DNA of 12,046 nucleotides from an uncultured Blautia sp. GTDB lineage: Bacteria; Bacillota; Clostridia; Lachnospirales; Lachnospiraceae. The DNA lies in contig NZ_CANTKB010000048.1 in the NCBI RefSeq assembly GCF_947654165.1, positions 1 through 12,046 on the forward strand, in the 5' to 3' direction. Positions within the stretch are counted from its first letter, which is position 1, and each line of letters opens with the position of its first letter. Shown here one piece after another: positions 1 through 6,131 of this stretch. The notes under the pieces were generated by a model. That model was not told where the DNA came from and ran no database searches. It was given only the letters and a program-made list of their open reading frames with translations. The position numbers and the translations under genes were made by a program.

Positions 1-59
1 TAGAAACTATGTGGTTTTCAGCCACTTTTACGGCTGTGCCGTGAATAATCTAGGTCAAA

Positions 60-89
60 TTAACAATATGTAAATTTGCAGACTATACT
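60..89 (+). promoter_or_regulatory. Candidate sigma-A promoter of the first sigma/anti-sigma operon
   Basis: TTAACA at 60-65 and TATACT at 84-89 are separated by 18 bp, an acceptable vegetative-type spacing, about 50 bp upstream of the ATG at 141. The -35 box is a moderate match and the -10 box a good one. Just downstream, 90-95 reads TGTAAC, like the -35 element of ECF promoters, but no CGTC/CGTA-type -10 follows at the right distance, so autoregulation by an ECF sigma factor is not supported. Bases 1-59 contain two small inverted repeats (11-14/22-25 and 30-34/38-42) and no recognisable gene. Confidence 0.45.
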
Positions 90-140
90 TGTAACGAATC
101 AGGCATTTTGAACACTAATTATCAGAAAGGAGAACACCGT

Positions 141-632
141 ATGGATTCTATTGAAGAACTCTATCAAAAACATGCGAAAACGGTATATGGCTTTCTTTTA
201 ACCAAAACTCAAAATCCTGATATTGCAGAAGAATTAACACAGGAAACCTTCTATCAAGCCCTAAAAAAGCTAAACACCTTCCGGGAAAATTCCAGTGTCT
301 CTACCTGGCTATGTGGAATCGCAAAAAATCTTTGGTTTGACTTTTTACGAAAACAGAAAAAACAGTTAGAGTTGTGTAGCCAGCTTTCTTCCCAAGAAAG
401 AGAAAGCACATTTCCTTCCACGGAGGAACAATTTTTTCAAAACTGGAATCATCTTGAACTTTTGAAGAAACTTCATAACCTAAAAGAACCTGGGAGAGAA
501 GTCATGTATCTGCGTTTGATTGGAAATCTTTCCTTTTCTCAAATCGGAAGTATTATGGATAAAAGTGAGAATTGGGCAAGAGTGACCTATTACCGTAATA
601 AAGAAAAATTGATAAAGGAGGTTACACGATAA
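141..632 (+). CDS. ECF-like sigma-70 family RNA polymerase sigma factor
   Basis: A 163-residue alternative sigma factor that would direct core RNA polymerase to a small regulon. Region 2 spans about residues 5-73, with the typical DIAEELTQETF core-binding segment and a WLCGIAKNLWFDFLR DNA-melting/-10 segment. Region 4 is about 105-160, a helix-turn-helix beginning after LKEPGREVMYLRLI. No region 1 or 3 is present, and the length is normal for ECF proteins. I start it at 141 rather than the upstream ATG at 108, because AAAGGAG at 126-132 sits 8 nt before 141 and the protein then begins MDSIEELYQK, right at region 2. It overlaps the next gene by one base (TAATG), the classic sigma/anti-sigma pairing. 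The promoters it recognises cannot be told from the window. Confidence 0.9.
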   Translation: MDSIEELYQKHAKTVYGFLLTKTQNPDIAEELTQETFYQALKKLNTFRENSSVSTWLCGIAKNLWFDFLRKQKKQLELCSQLSSQERESTFPSTEEQFFQNWNHLELLKKLHNLKEPGREVMYLRLIGNLSFSQIGSIMDKSENWARVTYYRNKEKLIKEVTR

Positions 633-1645
633 TGTCAGCACATACACCGTGTCATATGATTAAAGACCTATTGCCATTATATCTGGATGATCTTGTTTCC
701 GAAGAGTCAGCAACTGCAATTGAACAGCACCTTAAATCTTGTTCAGATTGCCGTGAATATTATGAACACATGAAATCTGAGCTTTTCGAAGAACAAACTC
801 AAAAGCAAACGGAAACCCAGAGAGAAATCAATTATTTAAAAAGGATTAAACAACATACCACAAAAAAATTAATCTTGGGAACTGTTTTGACGCTCTTTAC
901 CTGTATTCTTGCTTTGACTGTCAAGCTGTTGATCATCGGCAGCCCTACTGACACCTACCATACTACTGAACTAAACGTGGACAAAGATACTATCCAGGTA
1001 GGCGGCACTTTTGCCGGCTCTGCACAAGTTTACAGTCACTACAAATTAAAGGAAACCAAAAACGGCAGTGAACTGATACTTTACACTTGCCTTCCTTCCC
1101 CCTGGAACAAAAGCGGCACCTTTCATCTGGAACTTCCTAAAAACAAAATTCAGGGAACGCTTTCTATCAATGAAATGACAGTCAAAGAAGATGGAACCAT
1201 TATCTCTGCAATGGCAAATCAGCTTTTTCAGAACAAACATCCATATATTGGAGATGCCACTGCAAATGCCCGTCTCAGTCAATGTCTTGGGATTGCAGAT
1301 GAACTCGGCAGTTTTACGAATGAACTGCAAACAGAAACCCAACCTTATGGCTGGACCTTATATTTTGAAAACAGCATAAATAACTCGGCTGTCTTTGATG
1401 AAAAAATGAAAGGATTCTCCTGCATTTTACTGGCACTGATTGATAATCTTGGTGAAGTGAGCTGGGAATACACGCTGGAACTGGCAGAAGGCCCTGTAAC
1501 ACATACAAAAACCATGACCGAAGCCGATTGTACCGCTTATCTCGATTCCCCGGTAAAAGGCTTTTCCAAAAGCCCTGAAGATGTACAGAAACTCTTAGAT
1601 CTTTTAAAAAGGCAATGTGGGCTGAGTTTACGTAGTTTTGAATAA
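632..1645 (+). CDS. Zinc-finger (zf-HC2) transmembrane anti-sigma factor
   Basis: A 337-residue partner of the preceding sigma factor. The N-terminus carries the ZAS-type motif H33-x3-C37-x2-C40 (HLKSCSDC) preceded by C7/H8 and the typical LLPLYLDD..SEES segment; this domain holds the sigma factor in the cytoplasm. A single membrane helix follows at about 79-103, and the remaining roughly 235 residues should lie outside, as a sensor-like domain I do not recognise. AAAGGAGG at 614-621 lies inside the end of the sigma gene, and the ATG overlaps its stop, so translation is coupled and stoichiometry fixed. Release of the sigma factor would normally be by regulated proteolysis or a conformational signal; no protease gene is nearby. 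The role rests on motif plus context and is well supported, while the signal sensed is unknown. Confidence 0.88.
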   Translation: MSAHTPCHMIKDLLPLYLDDLVSEESATAIEQHLKSCSDCREYYEHMKSELFEEQTQKQTETQREINYLKRIKQHTTKKLILGTVLTLFTCILALTVKLLIIGSPTDTYHTTELNVDKDTIQVGGTFAGSAQVYSHYKLKETKNGSELILYTCLPSPWNKSGTFHLELPKNKIQGTLSINEMTVKEDGTIISAMANQLFQNKHPYIGDATANARLSQCLGIADELGSFTNELQTETQPYGWTLYFENSINNSAVFDEKMKGFSCILLALIDNLGEVSWEYTLELAEGPVTHTKTMTEADCTAYLDSPVKGFSKSPEDVQKLLDLLKRQCGLSLRSFE

Positions 1646-1660
1646 AGAAGTAACTTCTTT
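1644..1660 (+). terminator. Weak candidate hairpin at the end of the sigma/anti-sigma operon
   Basis: AAAGAAG (1644-1650) and CTTCTTT (1654-1660) form a perfect 7-bp stem with a TAA loop, starting within the anti-sigma stop codon. The stem is AT-rich and no T-run follows, so termination efficiency is doubtful. Confidence 0.3.
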
Positions 1661-1690
1661 GTTCAACGCTCAAGAAAAATAAATTTATGA

Positions 1691-1720
1691 TTGCATATAA
1701 CACCTACAGGTTGTTATAAT
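1691..1720 (+). promoter_or_regulatory. Promoter of the toxin mRNA (extended -10)
   Basis: TTGCAT (1691-1696), an 18-bp spacer and a perfect TATAAT (1715-1720). A TG lies one base upstream of the -10 (TGTTATAAT), so this is an extended -10 promoter. It predicts a start near 1727 and a leader of roughly 115 nt before the toxin start. Confidence 0.7.
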
Positions 1721-1728
1721 CGTTCTAT

Positions 1729-1838
1729 GGGTGCTACCTACACGGTAGGCGGTTAGTCCTTCTACGGAGGGACTGTGACCCTCCGATTACATAGAAATCC
1801 CCGGCTCGTCTGACGGAAATCTTGCTAAAGGAGGGGAT
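1729..1838 (+). promoter_or_regulatory. Structured leader of the toxin mRNA with mutually exclusive hairpins and a Shine-Dalgarno decoy
   Basis: Three kinds of structure are visible. First, CTACC (1734-1738) pairs with GGTAG (1744-1748). Second, 1755-1762 pairs with 1767-1774 (8 bp with one G-U) around a TACG loop closed by C-G, a UNCG-type tetraloop. Third, CGGAGGG (1765-1771) can instead pair perfectly with CCCTCCG (1779-1785), which excludes the second hairpin. The upstream GGAGGG (1766-1771) copies the real ribosome-binding sequence GGAGGG (1830-1835), and CCCTCC can pair with either. In addition ATCCCC (1797-1802) is complementary to GGGGAT (1833-1838). This is the kind of leader that keeps a type I toxin mRNA untranslated until it is processed. 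Pairings were read by eye and no energies were computed. Confidence 0.55.
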
Positions 1839-1842
1839 GCCA

Positions 1843-1941
1843 ATGTTGACGCTTGAAGGTCTGATTGCTGTTATCAGCTTATGCTTGACAGCTTTCAGTC
1901 TCGGATACACAATAGGAAGCAATAATAAATCACAAAAATAG
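1843..1941 (+). CDS. Small holin-like membrane peptide, putative type I toxin
   Basis: A 32-residue peptide beginning MLTLEGLIAVISLCLT. It has one hydrophobic helix at about residues 7-25 and a short polar, positively charged tail (NNKSQK). This is the architecture of the small hydrophobic toxins of Gram-positive type I toxin-antitoxin systems (holin-like/TxpA/Fst-like groups), which act at the cytoplasmic membrane. I prefer the ATG at 1843, since AAAGGAGG (1827-1834) is 8 nt upstream; the ATG at 1837 is only 2 nt from it and would add MP. Its own promoter, structured leader, convergent antisense promoter and overlapping terminator support the assignment more than sequence length alone could. 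Toxicity is inferred. A small membrane peptide of another function, for example a regulator of a neighbouring membrane complex, remains possible. Confidence 0.7.
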   Translation: MLTLEGLIAVISLCLTAFSLGYTIGSNNKSQK

Positions 1942-2022
1942 CCGCCCCAGTCTGCTAAACTAAGCGGCAATTTTTGTCATATATTTATCGGACTAACCAT
2001 CTATCGGTAGCATCCTTTTTAT
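1932..2022 (-). ncRNA. Putative antisense antitoxin RNA
   Basis: A roughly 90-nt minus-strand RNA is predicted from the strong promoter at 2029-2057 (start near 2022) to the bidirectional terminator (end near 1932). It has no ribosome binding site and no convincing ORF. It is complementary to the last codons, stop and terminator of the toxin mRNA, the geometry of convergent Gram-positive type I systems such as par of pAD1 and txpA/RatA. Its 5' end (complement of 1990-2015) is nearly the same sequence as the 5' end of the toxin mRNA (1729-1759). Ends are inferred from promoter and terminator positions. Confidence 0.6.
1941..1975 (+). terminator. Bidirectional intrinsic terminator shared by toxin mRNA and antisense RNA
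   Basis: GCCGC (1941-1945) pairs with GCGGC (1964-1968), with a short inner AGT/ACT pairing. It is followed on the plus strand by TTTTT (1971-1975). On the minus strand the same stem is followed by a T-rich run complementary to 1932-1940. It starts at the last base of the toxin stop codon, so both convergent RNAs end here and overlap through it. Confidence 0.75.
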
Positions 2023-2028
2023 ATAATC

Positions 2029-2057
2029 ATATTATCACGGCTCTACATATATGTCAA
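2029..2057 (-). promoter_or_regulatory. Strong consensus promoter for the antisense RNA
   Basis: On the minus strand TTGACA (complement of 2052-2057) and TAATAT (complement of 2029-2034) are separated by exactly 17 bp. The perfect -35 box makes this the best vegetative promoter match in the left half of the window. That fits a labile antitoxin RNA that must be made in excess. It points away from the pseudogene ending at 2099 and into the toxin locus. Confidence 0.78.
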
Positions 2058-2098
2058 AGATTTTTTCTTTGCAAAAAATCAATTTATTATGAACCATT

Positions 2099-2522
2099 TC
2101 ACCTCTTACTGTTAAATCTGTACCCTACACCCCACACTGTCTGAATATAAACTAGATGACATGGGGCATCTTCTATCTTTTCTCTGATATGACTGATATT
2201 GCTCATGACAATATTATAATCACCGGAATAAGATTCCTTCCAAACCACATCATAAATCCGTTCCTTAGTGAATACCCCTTCCAGGATTTGGGGCAAGAAG
2301 TTAGAGGACTTCAAACTCGGTATATGTTAAATCTACTTTTACTTTACTCTTAATTACTTCCCGCCTGTCTAAATCTATAATCAAGTCCTTATACCGCAAC
2401 TCTGATTTTAAATCAATCTCCTGAAAGGTAAATTTTTCTCTACCAGCATCCAGAACGGAAATAACAGAATCTATTAACTTTTCTTCATTGCCTTCAAATA
2501 ACACCAACAATACTTTTCCGAT
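2099..2522 (-). pseudogene. Degraded short winged-helix (OmpR/PhoB-type) transcriptional regulator
   Basis: Two overlapping frames together give one protein of about 140 residues. The first (from 2522) contains VLLVLFEGNEEK near its start and LTYTEFEVL. The second contains VFTKERIYDVVWKE and YIQTVWGVGYRF, the hallmark C-terminal winged-helix of response regulators. The N-terminal part is too short for a normal receiver domain, as in a group of short Lachnospiraceae regulators I recall. Three lesions are visible. The codon 7 nt behind GGAGG (2530-2534) is ATC (2520-2522) where ATG is expected. A TAA (2301-2303) interrupts the LxLLA segment. One extra G in the run at 2275-2278 shifts the frame between PGR and VFTK. 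It lies 18 nt downstream of the permease stop, so it was the last gene of that operon. A TTG at 2510 could start only a truncated fragment. Confidence 0.85.
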
Positions 2523-2540
2523 ACAAACACCTCCACCAAA

Positions 2541-3767
2541 CTAATATACCTGTTTTTTTCGATAGATCAGATAAACAAACGGTATTATCATCAATACAAA
2601 AACTGCATACACTACCAACAATATCGGCACCGCCGGAAATACACGTCCAGCAATTTCATATAAATTAAAATACTTCACCACTTGATTCATCTGTAAAAGC
2701 TGATCCGGTAGAAGACCTAACACTTTATTCAGTGCCGGAATGCTTGTTCCGCTTAAAAATGAGGGAAGAAAAATCAGCGCAAACGGAATAATAACTGCCA
2801 CTACTGCTGAATTTGTCCTTGCAGAAACCAGCATGGTAAGCAACAGCATAAACAGGCTGCCCAAATATCCTCCTAAAATAACCAAGAGATATTCCTGCCA
2901 ATTTGTAATATTATAAATACTTTTCCAGCCTGCCGAGTACGACTGAATCGGGCAATTAGCTCCATCGGCACCTAACATTCCAAGAACCAATCCCGTATAT
3001 ATCAGCATAGTTCCCCAATAAACAACTGTTATAATAATCAATCCCGCCTTAATTTTTGCGCTAATCGCTTTTCTTCGCCCATGGAAAGAAGAATAAAATA
3101 CCGCACTGGATTTTTGTTGAAATTCACCGGAAAAAATACCTGAGCAAAGAAAGCTTAAAACCAACGTCACTATCATGGTAATACTTGGCGCATACTGTAA
3201 TAATGATTTCCAGCCTGCCTGATAATCATAATACAATGGTGTTTTTAATGCCTCATACTTTGTAAGCAGATATTCTTTTTCCTTTTCCGAAAACAGATCT
3301 TTTCCATCTGTATTCAGCCACTCCTTCAAATTTTTAATACGATTGGGGTAAAAATCTGCCGCAAGACCTGGAGATAAAGAATCTGCCAAATAATAATCAT
3401 AATTGTTGAAACCACCATAATCGTAGTTTAATAAATTCCTAATATCCATAAGGCCTTGTTGGTGACTATAATTCATATCATTCTGTTCAAAATCTTTCGA
3501 TAATGCTTCTGATGTCTGGCTAAGTCGTAAATTTTCTTCTATCACTAATCTGATCTTTTCTTCTGTCAACTCACCTGCCCATTGCTTTTTCCCTTCTCTG
3601 ATTTTTGATATGGCAGCAAATCCAATTTCTCTATCTCCATTTCCATTTACAAAGAAATTTTCCTCCATAATAAAATACGCAACAACTATCAAAACTATTA
3701 TCATCAACACCAGTGCAATCTGACTGCCTTTTTTAGAAAACACCTTTTTTATCTCATAATACGTCAT
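2541..3767 (-). CDS. ABC transporter permease (ABC-2 type)
   Basis: A 408-residue membrane subunit of an ABC exporter. One helix lies near the N-terminus (about residues 15-34), followed by a large, polar, probably extracytoplasmic region (about 35-195) rich in Tyr/Asn/Asp. Five more helices follow, around SITMIVTLVLSFLC, AGLIIITVVYWGTML, YLLVILGGYLGSLF, AVVAVIIPFALIF and VPILLVVYAVFVLM, and the tail is basic. This layout is typical of ABC-2-type permeases of bacitracin/lantibiotic-type or unknown-substrate exporters. I start it at 3767 (MTYYEIKKVF). The frame is open to 3809, but that extension lies within the upstream gene and lacks a better ribosome site. It overlaps the ATPase gene by 14 nt, so the two should be coupled. 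The substrate is unknown. Confidence 0.85.
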   Translation of the reverse strand: MTYYEIKKVFSKKGSQIALVLMIIVLIVVAYFIMEENFFVNGNGDREIGFAAISKIREGKKQWAGELTEEKIRLVIEENLRLSQTSEALSKDFEQNDMNYSHQQGLMDIRNLLNYDYGGFNNYDYYLADSLSPGLAADFYPNRIKNLKEWLNTDGKDLFSEKEKEYLLTKYEALKTPLYYDYQAGWKSLLQYAPSITMIVTLVLSFLCSGIFSGEFQQKSSAVFYSSFHGRRKAISAKIKAGLIIITVVYWGTMLIYTGLVLGMLGADGANCPIQSYSAGWKSIYNITNWQEYLLVILGGYLGSLFMLLLTMLVSARTNSAVVAVIIPFALIFLPSFLSGTSIPALNKVLGLLPDQLLQMNQVVKYFNLYEIAGRVFPAVPILLVVYAVFVLMIIPFVYLIYRKKQVY

Positions 3768-4641
3768 AATCCGCTCCCGCCTTCTCGCCAAAATAATATA
3801 AAAACACATCCTCCATCGTCAACATTTCTTCCCTTGCATTGTAGCATGGAGACTCTTCCGCCAAAGTTCGAAGTTCCACACCATCTGATGATATTTTGAT
3901 ATTTGAAACCTGATATTTTTTCTGCCAGACGTCCACTTCACTATTTTTCATGATACAGCTCCATACCTTTACGGGTACAGACCCTATAATCTCTTCCTGC
4001 GTTCCGATATGATCAATTTTTCCATCTTTCATCAAGAGTATTTCATTCGCAATGTACTCAATATCTGATACGATGTGGGTTGACAAAAGCACCAATCGCT
4101 CCCTTGACAATTCACTGATCAAATTTCGGAAACGTATTCTTTCATTCGGATCAAGTCCTGCGGTTGGCTCATCCAATATCAATATCTTCGGATCATTCAG
4201 CATTGCTTGTGCAATTCCGACACGGCGTTTCATACCACCAGACAGTTTTTTCATCTTTTTCCCTTTTTCTTTTTCCAATCCTACCTGATGTAGCAATTGG
4301 GGAATTCTCTTTTTTGCTACTGCCGGACGGACTCCTTTAATTGATGCAATATATTTCAAATAATCTTCAACCGTAAACTCCGGATAAAATCCAAATTCCT
4401 GAGGCAGATATCCTAATATTTTCCGATATGCACCGTCTGCTTGAAAAATATCCTTTCCATTATAGGTAATACTCCCTGCGGAAGGCTTGATTAACGTGCA
4501 AAGCATTCTCATCAATGTTGTTTTTCCTGCACCATTCACGCCAAGCAGACCATATACCCCCTTATGCATTTCCACTGAAATATCATCTACTGCTTTCACA
4601 CCCTGAAACTCTTTTGTCAAATTCGTTATTTTTATCTCCAT
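3754..4641 (-). CDS. ABC transporter ATP-binding protein
   Basis: A 295-residue ATPase that powers the overlapping permease. Seen in order: Walker A GVNGAGKT (34-41), Q-loop Q81, signature LSGGM (133-137), Walker B ILILDEP (153-159), D-loop GLDP (162-165) and H-loop H189. All catalytic residues are intact. A C-terminal stretch of about 80 residues follows the nucleotide-binding fold, as in exporters of this class. I start at the ATG at 4641 (MEIKITNLTK); GAGG (4651-4654) lies 9 nt upstream. A GTG at 4656 would add five residues but overlaps that ribosome site. The gene follows the membrane-protein gene by 34 nt and precedes the permease with overlap. Sigma-factor-linked ABC exporters often serve envelope stress or peptide resistance, but nothing here identifies the substrate. 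Confidence 0.93.
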   Translation of the reverse strand: MEIKITNLTKEFQGVKAVDDISVEMHKGVYGLLGVNGAGKTTLMRMLCTLIKPSAGSITYNGKDIFQADGAYRKILGYLPQEFGFYPEFTVEDYLKYIASIKGVRPAVAKKRIPQLLHQVGLEKEKGKKMKKLSGGMKRRVGIAQAMLNDPKILILDEPTAGLDPNERIRFRNLISELSRERLVLLSTHIVSDIEYIANEILLMKDGKIDHIGTQEEIIGSVPVKVWSCIMKNSEVDVWQKKYQVSNIKISSDGVELRTLAEESPCYNAREEMLTMEDVFLYYFGEKAGADYDVL

Positions 4642-4675
4642 AAAATTATTCCTCACTTCAAGTCATCCTGTCATT

Positions 4676-5434
4676 TCAGCTTGCAACACCCATTATTTCA
4701 AAATAATTCGAGCTATCTTTCCAAACACGAATAATACTGTAGCAGAAGCAGATAAATGATAACAGGATTACCCAAATCCAGACAGGCAGCAAAATATTCT
4801 TATAAATTTCATCATTCAAAACCATAGATATCCATATTACAATCCATCCCATACAAAGAATTAATGCGGAAAAAACACTGAGATTTCTTTTGCTGTGTAA
4901 CGTTCCAAAACAGATACAGCCGGTTACATTTAATGGTACAAGAAGCTGAATCAGAAAATCAATAACCGTAATCTGAATGGTAAATACACTTACTATACAA
5001 AATATCGTCAACAGGCAGATATCCACCATACCGAACAGAAGCATCCGGGCAGTGTAAATTTTCTGCAAAGAAAAATATGCTGTACCTTCCACTTCCATTG
5101 CATTGCTGCTTCTGTTTTTCCAAAGCTCCGGAAGAAATAAAATTACAAAACAAGGTATCAATATCCCTACGCACCGCCGTTCATAAACATTACTGTTTGA
5201 TAAATATAATATAAGCCATAAAATAGCCAGTAAAAGTCCTTGTCCAAACCACCAACGTTTCTGTATATAGGCTGCTTGTTGATACAAAAACTCCAGCCAT
5301 GAGACCTCAACACTTGTCTGACTCTTCCAGAATTCTTCTTTTGATTTTTCAATAGTACATTGCAGTTTTTCCTTATTTACGCTGCTGTTCTTCTGAAGAT
5401 CTGCATATGTTTTGAGCTTAGTTTCAATGGACAC
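4676..5434 (-). CDS. Six-pass membrane protein, putative anti-sigma or sigma-modulating protein
   Basis: I do not recognise a named family. The 252 residues show a polar N-terminal region of about 60 residues (probably cytoplasmic, Lys/Glu rich) followed by six hydrophobic segments at about 62-79, 86-103, 130-152, 158-177, 186-206 and 213-233. No zinc-finger H-x3-C-x2-C motif is present. It starts with GTG at 5434, supported by the purine-rich GGAGGAGG a few bases upstream, which is itself the end of the sigma gene. Only 2 nt separate the two genes. Sitting directly between a sigma factor and an ABC exporter, with a soluble N-terminus, it is in the place where an anti-sigma factor is expected. 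That role is an inference from position. It could also be an accessory subunit of the transporter. Confidence 0.75.
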   Translation of the reverse strand: MSIETKLKTYADLQKNSSVNKEKLQCTIEKSKEEFWKSQTSVEVSWLEFLYQQAAYIQKRWWFGQGLLLAILWLILYLSNSNVYERRCVGILIPCFVILFLPELWKNRSSNAMEVEGTAYFSLQKIYTARMLLFGMVDICLLTIFCIVSVFTIQITVIDFLIQLLVPLNVTGCICFGTLHSKRNLSVFSALILCMGWIVIWISMVLNDEIYKNILLPVWIWVILLSFICFCYSIIRVWKDSSNYFEIMGVAS

Positions 5435-5436
5435 AG

Positions 5437-5949
5437 CTATACCTCCTCCCCAATATAAATTTTTAACTGTTCTTTTGCTTTTTTGAGCCTGTACTTCACC
5501 AACGGAAGACCTATTCCGATAATTTCTGCTACTTCCTTTAGTTTCATATCCTGAAAATAATGTAGAATAATGACTTCTTTCATATCTTCCGGTAACCGTC
5601 TGACAGCTTCTTCCATATCCATCCTAAGATTCACTGTTTCGAGCGGATTTTCTCCCATTTCGGGCAGCTCTTCCAACAACAATTCCTGCTTCTTCTTATA
5701 ACTATCCCGACACAAGTTTCTAGCAATTACATATAAGTAATTCGTTAGTTTTCCTGAATGGTGATAAGACATAAAAGACCTAAAAAAATGCTCAAATGTT
5801 TCCTGAGTTAAATCCTCAGCAGTCTCGTCTATATATGTATGACAACGGCAATAATTTCGTATAGCTGGATAATATTTTCGCACAAACAGTTCCATTGCAG
5901 CTTCATCACCATTTTTCATTTTATGAATCAAAAGAAAATCCGCATCCAT
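5437..5949 (-). CDS. ECF-like sigma-70 family RNA polymerase sigma factor
   Basis: A 170-residue alternative sigma factor, first gene of the operon that continues with a membrane protein, ABC ATPase, permease and winged-helix remnant. Region 2 covers about residues 17-87 (DETAEDLTQETFEHFF, then LYVIARNLCRDSYKK). Region 4 covers about 113-165, with LPEDMKEVIILHYFQDMKLKEVAEIIG and the recognition helix before VKYRLKKAKEQL. ATG at 5949 is preceded by AAGGAGG a few bases upstream. It differs clearly from the sigma factor at 141-632 (different N-terminus, linker and length), so the two are not a recent duplication. Its likely target includes its own operon, but no clear ECF promoter was found upstream. 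Confidence 0.92.
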   Translation of the reverse strand: MDADFLLIHKMKNGDEAAMELFVRKYYPAIRNYCRCHTYIDETAEDLTQETFEHFFRSFMSYHHSGKLTNYLYVIARNLCRDSYKKKQELLLEELPEMGENPLETVNLRMDMEEAVRRLPEDMKEVIILHYFQDMKLKEVAEIIGIGLPLVKYRLKKAKEQLKIYIGEEV

Positions 5950-6040
5950 AATTTACCTCCTTCCCGATTTCTTATCGAAAGCACTTTCTAATATGTATAA
6001 CGAATCAGCTTCAAAAAAAGATAGTATAACTTACTTTTTT

Positions 6041-6049
6041 ATTATAACA
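6041..6049 (-). promoter_or_regulatory. Candidate extended -10 promoter of the sigma/ABC operon
   Basis: On the minus strand the sequence TGTTATAAT (complement of 6041-6049) is a perfect extended -10, about 90 nt upstream of the sigma start at 5949. No good -35 is seen at 17 bp. A second -10-like box, TATACT, lies at the complement of 6023-6028. The rest of 5950-6131 is AT-rich and shows no gene. Confidence 0.35.
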
Positions 6050-6131
6050 TCCCCCTCAATTATCCTTCTTTTTTAAAAATACCCAAACTATATATTGCTT
6101 TTTTCAAATTTCCCACACACAATTTTCTCCA

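Noticed and set aside
90..116. ECF-type promoter with -35 TGTAAC for the first sigma operon.
   Set aside because: No CGTC/CGTA-like -10 at 16-17 bp; the vegetative-type boxes at 60-89 explain the position better.
1734..1970. Minus-strand open frame of 78 codons over the toxin locus.
   Set aside because: No ribosome site, it runs through the bidirectional terminator, and its sequence is the complement of RNA structure and the toxin gene.
1729..2015. Inverted repeats at the edges of the toxin locus as terminal repeats of a small transposable element (MITE-like).
   Set aside because: No target-site duplication is visible outside the arms, and the arms lie just downstream of two opposing promoters, which fits shared RNA 5' ends better.
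2060..2081. AT-only hairpin downstream of the pseudogene as terminator of the sigma/ABC operon.
   Set aside because: The stem is almost entirely A/T with no GC core, and it sits just upstream of the -35 of the antisense promoter; termination there is not supported.
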